64,000 nt of DNA from Neobacillus piezotolerans (GTDB lineage Bacteria; Bacillota; Bacilli; Bacillales; Cytobacillaceae): NCBI RefSeq assembly GCF_003362805.1, contig NZ_QNQT01000005.1, positions 205,701-269,700 of the forward strand, read 5' to 3'. Position numbers and translations under genes: made by a program. Below the pieces are notes generated by a model. It saw only the letters and a program-made list of their open reading frames with translations, did no database searches and was not told the origin of the DNA. Positions 1 to 9,615 of the stretch are shown in pieces; position 1 is the stretch's first letter; each line of letters begins with the position of its first letter.

Positions 1-13
1 ATAACGCATCTGC

Positions 14-1255
14 CTAAACGTAATTGTAACGGAAAGAATATTTTGTTTTATCTTTTTCATCACCCTTGTTTGGAACATGGATCAAGGTTAGGGCAAGGAT
101 TCCAGCAATCAGGGTTAAGGCTGCGATGGTCAGGAACATCCCTGGTCTTGTCCATTCCATAAGCCTTGTGAATATCGGCGGGCCGATGGCAACGCCAATA
201 AATCGGACAGAACCGTACAGGGATGTAACAAATCCACGCCTCTCCTTTCCGACAGAGCCTGTAATAAGGCTGTTCAGGCACGGGAGGACAAGGCCGGTCC
301 CAATGCTGCTCAGGATAAGGACCAATAAAAATGGCACGAGTTTTTCGAAGAAAACAAGAAGGGCATAGGAAACTGTCATCAACCCAAGGCCAATAACAAT
401 CAGCCGCTTCATTGCCGCAGTATTTTTTCCAATCTTGCTTCCGGTAAGATAGGATGTCCCGCCCATTACCAGCAAGGGAATCGCCAAAATCAACCCTTTA
501 ATAACCCCATCAATGCCGTATTGCTTTTCAAGGACATCTGATAGATAAAAGAGGATTCCAAAAAGGGTGAATAAACAAACAGCCCCCGCCAAATAAGCAG
601 TAAGAAGCCATCGCCCTTCAAATTTGAAAACAGAGGCCAAGCCCCTCATATATTTCCCGAAAGGGGGCGGTGCCTGGCGGTGGGATTTTTCCTTAATAAA
701 GAACAAAGTAAGCAAAATGGATATTGCACATATTGCAGGGAATGCGAAGAATACAGCAAACCAGGCAAGAAGGCCAAAAGCCGCCCCGAGGATGGGGGAA
801 AGGACTTTTCCCAGCCCATTTGATGCTTCTACAATCCCGAGCACCCTGCTTTGTTCCCCGCCTTTAAACAAATCCCCGGTAAGCGCCATCGCAATCGGTG
901 CGGTGCCGGCTGCCCCAATACCCTGCATAGTTCGGCCAGCAAGGATCCACCAATAAGCCCCGGAAAAGGTTGTGGCGGCAAACCCGGCCAAAAGGCCTCC
1001 CAGCCCGTAGAGGATCAATGCGGGAAGGATAACGACTTTTCGTGAAAACCTATCCGACAAATAGCCGAGGACGGGAATAAAAATCGCTGCCGCAATCGAA
1101 AAAACCGTAATGGTCATGCTTGCCTGGAGCGGCGTCAGATTAAGTTCTGCCTTCATCTGGGGGAGAATTGGGATGAGCATTGAATTTCCCAGTGTCATTA
1201 TTAATGGGATTGATCCAATGGCCGCGACCGTCATGCCGTTATTTTTACTTCCCAC
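14..1255 (-). CDS. MFS drug/metabolite exporter, DHA1-like
   Basis: This 413-residue integral membrane protein has the 12-helix pattern of the major facilitator superfamily. The motif A loop after helix 2 ([12 protein letters not shown]) and the glycine-rich helix-5 motif C region ([17 protein letters not shown]) are typical of proton-coupled drug antiporters. It starts at a GTG, with AAAGGATG about ten bases upstream. It probably exports a small toxic compound or metabolite from the cytoplasm; the substrate cannot be read from sequence. It is transcribed away from the DUF3231 gene's start side with a 30-base gap, so the two may be co-transcribed. Confidence 0.85.
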   Translation of the reverse strand: MGSKNNGMTVAAIGSIPLIMTLGNSMLIPILPQMKAELNLTPLQASMTITVFSIAAAIFIPVLGYLSDRFSRKVVILPALILYGLGGLLAGFAATTFSGAYWWILAGRTMQGIGAAGTAPIAMALTGDLFKGGEQSRVLGIVEASNGLGKVLSPILGAAFGLLAWFAVFFAFPAICAISILLTLFFIKEKSHRQAPPPFGKYMRGLASVFKFEGRWLLTAYLAGAVCLFTLFGILFYLSDVLEKQYGIDGVIKGLILAIPLLVMGGTSYLTGSKIGKNTAAMKRLIVIGLGLMTVSYALLVFFEKLVPFLLVLILSSIGTGLVLPCLNSLITGSVGKERRGFVTSLYGSVRFIGVAIGPPIFTRLMEWTRPGMFLTIAALTLIAGILALTLIHVPNKGDEKDKTKYSFRYNYV

Positions 1256-1285
1256 CGGGATTCACATCCTTTTATTTAAATGAGT

Positions 1286-1786
1286 CTACTTCAAATTTAA
1301 AGGTGGAACTACAAGCCAGCCTTTTTCCTTGTTTATAGCCGCGAGTTTATCCGCGTATTCTGTTTTTTGCGTCAGGAAATCGCCAAACATTTCACGAATA
1401 TCAGCCCTTAAGGACAGGCCCATGATATAACTGTCCAATACATTGGAGGAAATTATATCCCTCGTAATGAGCGCCGCGACTTCCGGATCGTTAAAGCGTG
1501 CACCTGCCGGAATGTCTTCGGTTGCCACATTCGGCCTGTCCGGTGGGGCGGGCGGAAGGCGGATGCCATTTTCCTTTAATACACCCTCAACCTGCTGTTC
1601 TTCCTGTTTTATACAATTCTCCATGAAATCCTCGATAAACACTTTAAGGTCATGGTCGCCTGAATGATTTGAAAAAACCTGCAAGGCGACAAGGTATGCT
1701 TTTGTGCCCAATAAATGCGACCATAGATGAAAAACCTCCCCCGCGTGCAACGGTTCATCCTGCGGGTTCCCACTCATGATGCCCAT
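1286..1786 (-). CDS. DUF3231 family protein
   Basis: The start is set at the ATG at 1786 because GGAGTG lies six bases upstream; the longer open frame to 1906 has no such site. The 166-residue product is helical and resembles the DUF3231 family common in Bacillaceae, which has a ferritin-like four-helix look. Family function is not established. It has no signal peptide and is expected to be cytoplasmic. The gene sits just upstream of the MFS exporter on the same strand. Confidence 0.7.
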   Translation of the reverse strand: MGIMSGNPQDEPLHAGEVFHLWSHLLGTKAYLVALQVFSNHSGDHDLKVFIEDFMENCIKQEEQQVEGVLKENGIRLPPAPPDRPNVATEDIPAGARFNDPEVAALITRDIISSNVLDSYIMGLSLRADIREMFGDFLTQKTEYADKLAAINKEKGWLVVPPLNLK

Positions 1787-1904
1787 GTCTATCACTCCAT
1801 TCTCTGCATGCTTGCGGTTAGTATTTGAAGAAGCCCTTGATTTTATCATGAAAGTATTTTCCACTGATGCATTCATATTGCATTTGGCATTACTATGCGG
1901 ATGC

Positions 1905-1938
1905 AAAAAAAGAAGCGGGCCATTGTAAATGCCCGCCT
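1905..1938 (-). terminator. Intrinsic terminator of the YqhV-like gene
   Basis: On the minus strand a 6-bp GCGGGC/GCCCGC stem with a ten-base loop is followed by TTCTTTTTTT. It lies directly after the stop of the YqhV-like gene. Confidence 0.75.
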
Positions 1939-1952
1939 TTTCAAATTCATCT

Positions 1953-2225
1953 TTATTGTTTTACCCCATAAAGGATACAGGCAACGCCCGCGAAAACCCA
2001 AACCATTTTGAGTAAAGAAACCTTTTCTACTATTCCAATCAAGCCAATAGTAGTTGTTGATAGCAGGATTAGCGGTCCGATTAGAGCGAGGGAGCTATTG
2101 ATCAGCAATGCTTTTTCTACTGCATTGAACTTAATCATAAGGAGGGCGGCGAATATTTCTATTCCCCCCGAGACAATCCGCAAAAACGACATGGCCAGGA
2201 CGGTTTTTTCAATAACTGTAAACAT
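1953..2225 (-). CDS. YqhV-like small membrane protein (DUF2619)
   Basis: The 90-residue product has three predicted membrane helices and matches my recollection of the DUF2619/YqhV family of sporulating bacilli. The start is the ATG at 2225, preceded by GGAGGG with a four-base gap; an in-frame TTG at 2237 overlaps that site and is unlikely. Function is unknown. The gene is followed by its own terminator. Confidence 0.7.
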   Translation of the reverse strand: MFTVIEKTVLAMSFLRIVSGGIEIFAALLMIKFNAVEKALLINSSLALIGPLILLSTTTIGLIGIVEKVSLLKMVWVFAGVACILYGVKQ

Positions 2226-2399
2226 AAAGCCCTCCAAATTCGACGAAGTTCTCTTTCAATATATGCTATTGCCGTAAAGGAATAGTACAATCTTCCGCCG
2301 TGAGAACAAAATTAAATGGACAGGAACGCATCTCCTTATATTTCATAGTTTAAAACAGGTAGACATATGCCCAAAATTTTGGAAAGGGTTGGATACTCT

Positions 2400-3383
2400 A
2401 TGAATTTTTATCGCTCAAAAAGGTTTACTTATTGGTTCCTGGCGTTAATCGCGATGTTTACTTTGCTCTCTGGCTGTGCCGAAACAAAGAAATCAGAGGA
2501 GATGGCTGGCAGCAAGGAAAAGGAAATCAAGACAATCAGGATTGGATACCAAAAGAACGGCCCGCTCATTATTTTAAAATCACTTGGGACGCTTGAAAAG
2601 ACACTGGGCGAAAAGGGCATTTCCGTGGAGTGGAAGGAATTCCAGGCAGGGCCGGCGCTTGTTGAAGCACTTAATGCAGGTACGATAGATTTTGGAAGGA
2701 CTGGAGATTCGCCACCAATATTCGCCCAGGCAGCGGGGGCGCCATTTGTTTATGTCGCGGCTGGGAAACCAAAGTTCAATGGAAGCGCGATACTGGTCAA
2801 GAAAGATTCGCCCATTAAATCGGTAAAGGATTTAAAAGGAAAAACGGTTGGTTTCGCAAAAGGTTCGAGCTCGCATTACTTGATAATCAAAGGCTTGGAA
2901 AAAGCCGGGCTGGCCTATGGGGATATTGTGCCGGCATTTTTGGCTCCCGGAGACGGAAGGGTGGCCTTTGAACAAGGACAAATTGACGCGTGGGTTGTAT
3001 GGGATCCCTTTACGTCCGCCGCTGAAATTGGTTCGGGTGCCAGAATGCTTGTAAACGGAGAAGGGCTGACGACTGACAGGGACTTTTTTCTGGCAAGCAC
3101 AACATTTTCAATGGAACATCCTCAGATTATCAAACTGATCCTTGATGAAGTACAGCATTCATTGGAATGGGCGAATTCACACCATGAAGAATTAGTGGGA
3201 ATGCTGGCGCCGATTTTAAAGATAGATGAACAATCGCTGGAAGTAGCTGTGAAGAGGAGGGTTTATGGGGTGGATGAGATTGATGGCCAAATAATCCAGG
3301 AGCAGCAGGAAATCGCGGACACATTCTATACCCTTGGGATAATCCCCAAGAAAATAGACGTTAGGGATGCGATGAAAAAATAG
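2400..3383 (+). CDS. ssuA: Aliphatic sulfonate-type ABC substrate-binding lipoprotein
   Basis: A short basic N-terminus, a hydrophobic segment and the lipobox LLSGC (Cys at about residue 26) mark a lipoprotein. The mature part has the periplasmic-binding fold of the SsuA/TauA/NrtA group, with the pattern ALNAGTIDFGRTGDSPP followed by VKDLKGKTVGFAKGSS. It should capture an alkanesulfonate or similar small anion outside the membrane and hand it to the permease and ATPase encoded next. I chose the ATG at 2400 because it gives a clean signal sequence; an in-frame ATG at 2367 adds 11 residues. No monooxygenase (ssuD) is adjacent, so the exact substrate is uncertain. Confidence 0.85.
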   Translation: MNFYRSKRFTYWFLALIAMFTLLSGCAETKKSEEMAGSKEKEIKTIRIGYQKNGPLIILKSLGTLEKTLGEKGISVEWKEFQAGPALVEALNAGTIDFGRTGDSPPIFAQAAGAPFVYVAAGKPKFNGSAILVKKDSPIKSVKDLKGKTVGFAKGSSSHYLIIKGLEKAGLAYGDIVPAFLAPGDGRVAFEQGQIDAWVVWDPFTSAAEIGSGARMLVNGEGLTTDRDFFLASTTFSMEHPQIIKLILDEVQHSLEWANSHHEELVGMLAPILKIDEQSLEVAVKRRVYGVDEIDGQIIQEQQEIADTFYTLGIIPKKIDVRDAMKK

Positions 3384-3401
3384 CTTGGGGAGGTGATTTG
3401 T

Positions 3402-4163
3402 TTGAAGGTTTTAGCGCGGATGCTGCCGCAGGTCATCCCCTGGGTTTTCCCGGTGCTTTTAGTGGTTTTTTGGCAAATCCTTTCATCGGCTGGATTGATT
3501 CCTGGCAAAATCCTTCCTGCGCCAGTAGATGTAGTGAAAGCGGCATTTGAATTGCTTGAATCGGGAGAACTGGCCAAAAACATATGGGTAAGCCTTGGGA
3601 GGGCACTGGCTGGCTTCTTCATCGGCGGGACAATCGGCTTTTTGCTCGGTTTATTCAATGGCGTATTTAGATTTTCGGAATTGCTTTTTGATACCTCGGT
3701 CCAAATGCTGAGGACAATCCCCCATCTGGCGCTCATTCCGCTTGTCATCCTTTGGTTCGGCATCGACGAGACATCAAAAGTATTTCTTGTCGCGCTCGGG
3801 GTGCTTTTCCCTGTTTACATCAATACGTTCCATGGAATAAAGTCCGTTGATAAAGGGCTTGTTGAAATGGGCAGGGCTTACGGGTTAAAGGGCGCAAGGC
3901 TGTTTTTTACAATTATTTTTCCAGGAGCCCTTTCGTCGATTCTAGTTGGCGTCCGCTTTTCCCTCGGAGTAATGTGGCTTACCCTCATTGTTGCGGAGAC
4001 GATTTCAGCACAATCCGGAATCGGGTACATGGCGATGAATGCGCGGGAATTTTTCCAAATGGATGTTATTGTATTAAGCATCCTTCTCTACGCTCTATTT
4101 GGCAAACTTTCGGATGTTATTGCAAGGGCTATGGAAGGAAAATGGCTTAAATGGAATTCTTAA
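3402..4163 (+). CDS. ssuC: ABC transporter permease, SsuC-like
   Basis: This is a 253-residue BPD-type inner-membrane permease with about six helices. The EAA-like loop with GLKGARLFFTIIFPGAL contacts the ATPase. The start is placed at the TTG at 3402, with GGGGAGG nine bases upstream; a GTG at 3393 abuts that site and cannot be used. It lies 18 bases after ssuA and 15 bases before the ATPase gene, so the three genes form one operon. Confidence 0.85.
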   Translation: MKVLARMLPQVIPWVFPVLLVVFWQILSSAGLIPGKILPAPVDVVKAAFELLESGELAKNIWVSLGRALAGFFIGGTIGFLLGLFNGVFRFSELLFDTSVQMLRTIPHLALIPLVILWFGIDETSKVFLVALGVLFPVYINTFHGIKSVDKGLVEMGRAYGLKGARLFFTIIFPGALSSILVGVRFSLGVMWLTLIVAETISAQSGIGYMAMNAREFFQMDVIVLSILLYALFGKLSDVIARAMEGKWLKWNS

Positions 4164-4178
4164 CAGGGAGGGAATCAC

Positions 4179-4937
4179 GTGAAGCAGGGCAAAGCTCCTT
4201 ATTTGTTGCTGAAAGGTGTAAAAAAACATTACGGGGACCGGATTGTCCTCGATGGGATCGATTTTTTGGCTTCTCCCGGCGAATTTATTTCCATTGTGGG
4301 CAAGAGTGGATGTGGGAAGAGCACATTATTGCGGCTCATTGCCGGGCTTGAGGAAAAAAACGATGGTAAAATTTTCGTTAAGGGTGAGGAACTTAAAGGC
4401 ATAAATACCCACGCGAGGATCATGTTCCAGGATGGAAGGCTTCTTCCGTGGAAAAGCATCCTAAAAAATATCGGGATTGGGCTAAATGGCCATTGGGGGG
4501 AAAAAGCAATCCAGGCTCTTCGAAATGTCGGGCTTGAGGACAGGGGCGGAGATTGGCCTTCAAAACTTTCAGGGGGGCAGAAACAACGGGTGGCGCTTGC
4601 CCGTGCTCTTGTGCATGAACCGGAAATCCTCCTCCTGGATGAGCCGCTTGGAGCGCTTGATGCCTTGACGAGGGTGGAAATGCAGGACTTGATTGAACGG
4701 TTATGGACCGAAAAAGGCTTTACCGCAATCCTTGTGACCCATGATGTGGAGGAAGCGGTTGCAATCGCGGATAGAGTCATCCTTATTGAAGAAGGAAAAA
4801 TTGTAATGAATCGGCCAATTGACCTTCCTCGGCCAAGACAGCGGAGCCAACGCGCTTTTCATAATTATGTTGAAGATATCCTTGAACGAATATTAGGGCC
4901 AAATGGTGAAAATGGATTGAAATTAGTGGGGAAATAA
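4179..4937 (+). CDS. ssuB: ABC transporter ATP-binding protein, SsuB-like
   Basis: The 252-residue ATPase shows Walker A (GKSGCGKS, about residues 41-48), the signature LSGGQKQRVALARAL and Walker B ILLLDEPLGALD followed by the switch histidine in THDVEEA. It powers the sulfonate-type importer encoded with it. The GTG start at 4179 is preceded by AGGGAGGG. A terminator follows the stop at once, closing the operon. Confidence 0.88.
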   Translation: MKQGKAPYLLLKGVKKHYGDRIVLDGIDFLASPGEFISIVGKSGCGKSTLLRLIAGLEEKNDGKIFVKGEELKGINTHARIMFQDGRLLPWKSILKNIGIGLNGHWGEKAIQALRNVGLEDRGGDWPSKLSGGQKQRVALARALVHEPEILLLDEPLGALDALTRVEMQDLIERLWTEKGFTAILVTHDVEEAVAIADRVILIEEGKIVMNRPIDLPRPRQRSQRAFHNYVEDILERILGPNGENGLKLVGK

Positions 4938-4972
4938 GGTGGCGTGTTTAAAAGCCGCTTTATTTTTTTTTG
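4938..4972 (+). terminator. Terminator of the ssu operon
   Basis: A short stem GTGGC/GCCGC with a ten-base loop runs into TTTATTTTTTTTT immediately after the ssuB stop codon. Confidence 0.65.
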
Positions 4973-5103
4973 CTTGTGCAAAAAAGCTGCGGATATTTAC
5001 TTTCCGTCGTTGAACGTTATAATTAAAGGTATATAGCACACAGCATCAGTTTAATAGCTGATTGCTAGCAGATGATAGCTTAAAGTCGGGAGGCGGTTTT
5101 TTT

Positions 5104-5289
5104 ATGGAGGAACAACGCATTCAGCTAAACGTACGGATTACAAAAGAAGTTTACGAAAAATTGGATGAGATTGTCGAATACTACCAGGAAAATACAAAAG
5201 TCGGAAGAATCTATAAAGGCGATGTGTTAATGGACATCATTGAAAAATCTTATGAAGTTATGGAAAAACAGAAGAGCCGGCAGCGTTAA
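5104..5289 (+). CDS. Small ribbon-helix-helix-like protein
   Basis: The ATG at 5104 follows GGGAGGCGG and gives a 61-residue protein. An N-terminal strand-like stretch (RIQLNVRIT) followed by two amphipathic helices resembles the CopG/Arc ribbon-helix-helix fold, which usually binds DNA as a dimer. I do not recognise a named family, and it could have another role. It lies 160 bases before the cwlJ start. Confidence 0.6.
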   Translation: MEEQRIQLNVRITKEVYEKLDEIVEYYQENTKVGRIYKGDVLMDIIEKSYEVMEKQKSRQR

Positions 5290-5449
5290 AAAACATTATT
5301 GGACTGGTTTGGCAGCTTCTCTCCTCCCTATTGGGTCTGCATTGGTGTATAGGTTAAGTCCCACGCGAAACTTTCTGCAATGCTCTGGAAACCCGTCAAC
5401 AACTGTTTATTCCAGAATAGGATATGAAAAGGGATTCGGAGGTGGGAAA

Positions 5450-5878
5450 GTGGCGGTGATCAAGGCTACCGATGCGGATATCGATCTTCTGGCGCGCCTT
5501 CTCAGGGCGGAGGCGGAAAGCGAAGGGATACAGGGAATGCTCATGGTTGGAAATGTCGGGGTGAACCGGGTAAGAGGGGATTGTTCAGATTTTAAAAACC
5601 TACGGACTATTCGCCAAATGGTTTTTCAGGAACATGCATTCGAAGCGACTCAGCACGGCTATTTTTATCAGCGGGCAAGGGATACGGAAAGAAGGCTTGC
5701 CAGGAGAGCGGTGAATGGGGAAAGGGTTTGGCCCGCAAAGTTCAGCCTTTGGTATTTCAGGCCATCGGGAGATTGTCCTTCCTCTTGGTACAACCAGCCG
5801 TTTGTAGGAAGATTCAAATCTCATTGCTTTTATGAGCCAACCGGAGAGGAGTGCCCGAATATTTATAATACATTTTAA
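5450..5878 (+). CDS. cwlJ: Spore cortex germination hydrolase CwlJ
   Basis: The GTG at 5450, with GGAGGTG just upstream, gives a 142-residue protein, the length I recall for Bacillus subtilis CwlJ, and the sequence is closely similar throughout (LLRAEAESEG, HGYFYQRA, SLWYFRPSGDCP). It belongs to the SleB/CwlJ hydrolase family; the Glu in the LRAEAE region is the expected catalytic residue. CwlJ sits in the spore coat, needs calcium dipicolinate for activity and degrades cortex during germination. No signal peptide is present, as expected. The open frame reaches upstream to 5240 but without homology. No gerQ is next to it. Confidence 0.92.
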   Translation: MAVIKATDADIDLLARLLRAEAESEGIQGMLMVGNVGVNRVRGDCSDFKNLRTIRQMVFQEHAFEATQHGYFYQRARDTERRLARRAVNGERVWPAKFSLWYFRPSGDCPSSWYNQPFVGRFKSHCFYEPTGEECPNIYNTF

Positions 5879-5887
5879 GTATTTAGT

Positions 5888-5914
5888 TGGGCCGAATTAG
5901 GCTCTTTTTTTCTT
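5888..5914 (+). terminator. Terminator after cwlJ
   Basis: A GGGCC/GGCTC stem with a small loop is followed by a run of T residues, ten bases after the cwlJ stop. Confidence 0.65.
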
Positions 5915-6040
5915 TTCACAAGCCGTGCCATGCCAAATATTCCAATACTGGATGAATTGAATCAGTATTCGCCATCTCCAATACCGGATACTAAGAACGG
6001 TATCCTTTTTGGATCCAATTTTACGGAAGGAGTCCTGCAC

Positions 6041-6310
6041 ATGAATATCCAAATGGTTGCTTCCTTTTTGCGAGGGCTGACAAACGGAAAGCAGAGCAAG
6101 AGAATGTTTTGGGCTTCCCTTATTGGGCTGGGAGTCAGCGCAACTGCGATGGGGCTTAGAAAGTCCCGATACCGCAACGTCCTTCCCAAAATCCAGCAAG
6201 CAGCGGAACGGTTTATGGGGCCGCTGGAAGGCAACACAGCCATGGCAGAATTTTCTAATGAACTTTTTCCGACCACGATGGGGAAGCAAGGCAACAAATC
6301 GAATCAGTAA
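6041..6310 (+). CDS. Small hypothetical protein
   Basis: The ATG at 6041 has GGAAGGAG eight bases upstream and gives an 89-residue product. A moderately hydrophobic central stretch (FWASLIGLGVSATAMGL) may be a single membrane helix; the rest is polar. I do not recognise the family. A strong terminator follows directly. Confidence 0.6.
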   Translation: MNIQMVASFLRGLTNGKQSKRMFWASLIGLGVSATAMGLRKSRYRNVLPKIQQAAERFMGPLEGNTAMAEFSNELFPTTMGKQGNKSNQ

Positions 6311-6314
6311 TTGG

Positions 6315-6338
6315 AAAAGCCGCAAAAGCGGCTTTTTG
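6315..6338 (+). terminator. Intrinsic terminator
   Basis: A perfect AAAAGCCGC/GCGGCTTTT hairpin with a four-base loop and T-tail lies five bases after the preceding stop codon. Confidence 0.8.
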
Positions 6339-6478
6339 CCGTTGTAGGCTGATACATTTTAAATAGGGCCTTCCTCAACAACCCTCGGGAATAGGATTTT
6401 ATGGCCGATTGAATTAAAATATAAAAGAAATAAAATCAGGCTGTTTTGTCCCTATGTATAAAGGCAGGTGTTTGCTTC

Positions 6479-6991
6479 ATGGTGCTTGACCATCTCAAGG
6501 AAAATCTCGATATCCTGTTTATCGGTTTCAATCCCAGCTTGCTTTCGGGGGAAACAGGCCATCATTTCGCGAATCCAAACAACAGGTTTTGGAAAATCCT
6601 TTACAAGGCATCAATCACTCCAAAGCTATATAAACCCGAGGAGGACTGGCTGCTTCCCGAAATTGGCCTTGGACTGACAAATATTGTCGAACGGCCTACT
6701 CGGGCGGCGGATGAAATCACAAAGGAAGAATACCGGCTGGGAAGAGTAGTGTTAAGAGAAAAAATCAAGGCATATAAGCCGCTTGTCGCCTGTTATGTTG
6801 GTAAAGGAGTGTATCAGCAGTTCAGCCAGAAAAAGGACATTCCATGGGGAATCCAGTCCGAATCAATGGTTCCTGGGACAGCTGATTTTGTAGCTCCGTC
6901 TTCGAGCGGGCTTGTCAGGATGAAACTCGAGGAAATTGTGAAAATTTATCATGAACTGCCCGATATTGTTTCCGGCCTAAAAGAAAAATGA
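6479..6991 (+). CDS. mug: Mismatch-specific DNA glycosylase (Mug/TDG family 2 UDG)
   Basis: This 170-residue enzyme removes uracil or related bases from G:U/G:T-type mismatches to start base excision repair. The family-2 motif IGFNPS, the NNRFW segment and the C-terminal motif VPGTADFVAPSSSG (the intercalation loop region) are all present. The ATG at 6479 with AGGTG upstream is preferred over the longer frame beginning at 6446. It is a single-gene unit. ExoA, which would process the abasic site, is 0.8 kb downstream. Confidence 0.85.
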   Translation: MVLDHLKENLDILFIGFNPSLLSGETGHHFANPNNRFWKILYKASITPKLYKPEEDWLLPEIGLGLTNIVERPTRAADEITKEEYRLGRVVLREKIKAYKPLVACYVGKGVYQQFSQKKDIPWGIQSESMVPGTADFVAPSSSGLVRMKLEEIVKIYHELPDIVSGLKEK

Positions 6992-7193
6992 AAAGGCGCC
7001 TCCAAAGGAAGCGCCTGCCTCTACCGTCCGAACTGGTTAAGTGTCCCGCAACAAGCGTTTTTCGGAAGAGGCAACGCCATTGTAACATGGGACGCGCCAA
7101 AATTTCAATCTGCTTGCCGGCACCGCTAAATATTTCATTCCCGCAATAAGAAATGGTATGATAGTTGTTATCTAATGTTAAGGAGATGTAACC

Positions 7194-7631
7194 ATGGGAA
7201 AAAAAGGTGTTATCACAATGCAAAACGGCGAAAAAATTGAATTCGAATTATATCCGGAGGAAGCTCCTGGGACAGTCGAAAACTTTGAAACCCTGGCCAA
7301 TAAAGGATTTTACAACGGATTGACTTTTCATAGGGTGATTCCTGGTTTTGTAAGCCAGGGTGGATGCCCTCACGGAACTGGAACCGGAGGACCAGGGTAC
7401 ACGATTAATTGTGAAACGGAAGGTAATCCGCATAAGCATGTGGCCGGCGCGCTTTCAATGGCGCACGCGGGGAAAAATACAGGCGGAAGCCAATTCTTTA
7501 TTGTCCATGAGCCCCAGCCGCACCTCGACGGAGTCCATACCGTATTTGGGAAGGTAACTTCAGGACTTGAAACCGCCAGGTCGATGAAAAATGGCGATGT
7601 AATGGAAAAGGTTGAAGTATTCGAAGGCTAA
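7194..7631 (+). CDS. ppiB: Cyclophilin-type peptidyl-prolyl isomerase
   Basis: The 145-residue single-domain cyclophilin has the hallmark core [13 protein letters not shown] and the later [17 protein letters not shown] segment. It catalyses cis-trans isomerisation of X-Pro bonds in the cytoplasm and helps protein folding; no signal peptide is present. The ATG start has AAGGAGATG upstream. A TATGAT hexamer at 7157-7162 could be its -10 box, but no good -35 is seen. Confidence 0.92.
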   Translation: MGKKGVITMQNGEKIEFELYPEEAPGTVENFETLANKGFYNGLTFHRVIPGFVSQGGCPHGTGTGGPGYTINCETEGNPHKHVAGALSMAHAGKNTGGSQFFIVHEPQPHLDGVHTVFGKVTSGLETARSMKNGDVMEKVEVFEG

Positions 7632-7640
7632 AAGGGTTGC

Positions 7641-7685
7641 AAAGGGGTCTTCCGGTTTTATTTCCGGACAGGCCCTTCTTTTTCG
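7641..7685 (+). terminator. Terminator of ppiB
   Basis: A GC-rich hairpin built on TCCGG/CCGGA with outer GGGGTC/GGCCCTT pairing ends in TTCTTTTT. Confidence 0.7.
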
Positions 7686-7815
7686 TTTATAAAGTTATAA
7701 ACTAGAACCTGGCGTATTAATCGAGATAAGTTACAGGCGGGACCGCATTTTTGCTTGTCGGTGCTGCCCAAAGTGCTTGCGCTTCTTGGTCTTGTTTGAA
7801 GGGGGAGAAAGAAAA

Positions 7816-8568
7816 ATGAAACTAGTTTCATGGAATGTAAATGGAATTAGGGCTTGTGTGAATAAAGGGTTCCTGGATTATTTCCATCAAGTTGACGCCG
7901 ATATATTTTGTCTGCAGGAAACGAAGTGCCAAGAAGGGCAAATATCTCTCGAACTGGAAGGCTACTATCAATATTGGAACTACGCGGAGAAAAAAGGCTA
8001 TTCAGGAACAGCGGTTTTTACAAAAAGGCTGCCTCTTTCGGTCCGTTATGGCCTCGGTTCATTTGACAGTGAGCGCGAAGGAAGGGTAATCACGCTTGAA
8101 TATGAAGACTTTTACCTTGTAAACGTGTACACCCCGAATTCCCAGCGCGACCTTGCCCGACTTGGTTACAGGCTTGAATGGGAAGATTCAATCAAAAGCC
8201 ACTTGCTTGAATTGGAGGCGAAGAAGCCTGTCATTCTTTGCGGTGATTTGAATGTGGCCCATTCGTGGATCGACCTGAAAAATCCGAAGCCTAATGTTGG
8301 AAATTCAGGTTTCACTGATGAAGAAAGGGCTAAAATGACAGAATTGCTTGAGTCTGGTTTTATCGACAGCTATCGGTATTTTTATCCCGACCGGGAAGGC
8401 GCTTATACGTGGTGGTCATATATGAGTAAGGTCCGAGAGCGGAATATCGGGTGGCGCATCGATTATTTCATTGTTTCGAACAAGCTCGAGGAGCGTCTGA
8501 AGGGCGCGCATATTGATTGCAATATCATGGGCAGCGACCATTGCCCTGTCATTTTGGAAATAAAGTAG
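7816..8568 (+). CDS. exoA: Exodeoxyribonuclease III / AP endonuclease
   Basis: This 250-residue exonuclease-endonuclease-phosphatase fold enzyme cleaves at abasic sites and trims 3' ends. Visible signatures are SWNVNGIRA at the N-terminus, the metal-binding Glu in CLQETKCQ, the catalytic region CGDLNVAH, and the closing GSDHCPV. The ATG at 7816 after a GGGGGAGAAAG site is the conserved start; the longer frame from 7777 adds unrelated residues. Confidence 0.93.
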   Translation: MKLVSWNVNGIRACVNKGFLDYFHQVDADIFCLQETKCQEGQISLELEGYYQYWNYAEKKGYSGTAVFTKRLPLSVRYGLGSFDSEREGRVITLEYEDFYLVNVYTPNSQRDLARLGYRLEWEDSIKSHLLELEAKKPVILCGDLNVAHSWIDLKNPKPNVGNSGFTDEERAKMTELLESGFIDSYRYFYPDREGAYTWWSYMSKVRERNIGWRIDYFIVSNKLEERLKGAHIDCNIMGSDHCPVILEIK

Positions 8569-8604
8569 GGCGGTAACCGGGTATACCTGGTTTCCGCCTT
8601 TTTT
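8569..8604. terminator. Terminator between exoA and the convergent YitT gene
   Basis: A strong hairpin (GGCGGtAACC paired with GGTTtCCGCC) with a T6 tail follows exoA. It lies between convergent genes and may act in both directions. Confidence 0.75.
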
Positions 8605-8624
8605 ATTGGCTGAATATCGATAAT

Positions 8625-9443
8625 TTATTTCCTGAATCTACCTATTACCTCGAGGGCTTTTGTGATATGGACGAAAGCGCCTGGATCCGTCTTTTTGATG
8701 GTATCTTTTGTTTCCGATAATTCGTATTTCGTAATGACCGTTGTCAGCACTTTTTTCGGGGCATGCGTATAGCCTCCCTCGGCATCTGTCATGGTAATGC
8801 CGCGCTGATGCAGGCGAAGCAGGGCTTCATTCAGTTCATCCCATTTTTCCGTCACAATCGTAACCGCAAGCTTTGTGTGGCTCGTGTGGATTGTATCAAC
8901 CGCGCGACCCGAAGCAAAAATGGTAAACAGGGTATATAAGGTTTTATCCGCTCCGAATACAATTCCTGATGTAAGGACGACAAGGAGATTAATCCAGGTA
9001 ATTAGGACTCCCACGGGCATGTCCTTTTTCCGGGCAAGGATGAGGCTGATGATATCAATCCCGCCAGCCGAACCCCCAAAACGAATCAACCCCCCGATAC
9101 TAGTTCCGAAAAGGACTCCCCCAAAAATGCTCGACAGCAATAGGTCATTGCTAAAGGCATCGACAGGAAATGCCTTCATCAATACCGAAAGAAGAAGGAC
9201 GGAATAAACAGTATAAACGAGAAATCTCCTTCCCAAATGAAAATACCCGAGCACGAACAATGGGAGGTTGATTCCAAGGATAATCCATCCAGTGCTTATC
9301 GGCAAAAAGTTGCTGATGATAATAGAGATCCCAGCGACCCCGCCCGTCAGGACCTGGTGGGGGATTAAAAAGGAATTCAGCGCATAAGCCATTCCCGCAG
9401 TGAATATAGTGATTGCCGCAATCTGAAAAGCCGTTTTCCTCAT
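8625..9443 (-). CDS. YitT family membrane protein (DUF161/DUF2179)
   Basis: This 272-residue protein has five to six N-terminal membrane helices with the glycine-rich FGGSAGGIDIIS motif, followed by a soluble C-terminal domain (DUF2179-like, from about residue 195). Several paralogues are usual in Bacillaceae. Transport roles have been proposed for the family, but none is firm. The ATG at 9443 with TGAGGTG upstream is the best start. Confidence 0.82.
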   Translation of the reverse strand: MRKTAFQIAAITIFTAGMAYALNSFLIPHQVLTGGVAGISIIISNFLPISTGWIILGINLPLFVLGYFHLGRRFLVYTVYSVLLLSVLMKAFPVDAFSNDLLLSSIFGGVLFGTSIGGLIRFGGSAGGIDIISLILARKKDMPVGVLITWINLLVVLTSGIVFGADKTLYTLFTIFASGRAVDTIHTSHTKLAVTIVTEKWDELNEALLRLHQRGITMTDAEGGYTHAPKKVLTTVITKYELSETKDTIKKTDPGAFVHITKALEVIGRFRK

Positions 9444-9615
9444 AATTGACACCTCAATTGATAATTCAATCATACCTGTACTAGTCTATAGCCCAAAAAG
9501 GGCCAGGGCCAGTGAAACTTTTGTGGATATTTGCCCAGTGCGGTTTTTTATTGAGATTTCTTTTCGATTGGCGGGTATTGTATAACAAACCTCGATATGA
9601 AAGGAGGAGAGCGAG

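Noticed and set aside
2226..2399. SAM (S-box) riboswitch before the ssu-type operon
   Set aside because: None of the conserved S-box elements are visible in the upstream 170 bases.
6990..7020. Terminator after mug
   Set aside because: A GGCGC/GCGCC hairpin is present but no T-run follows on the plus strand, so I did not list it.
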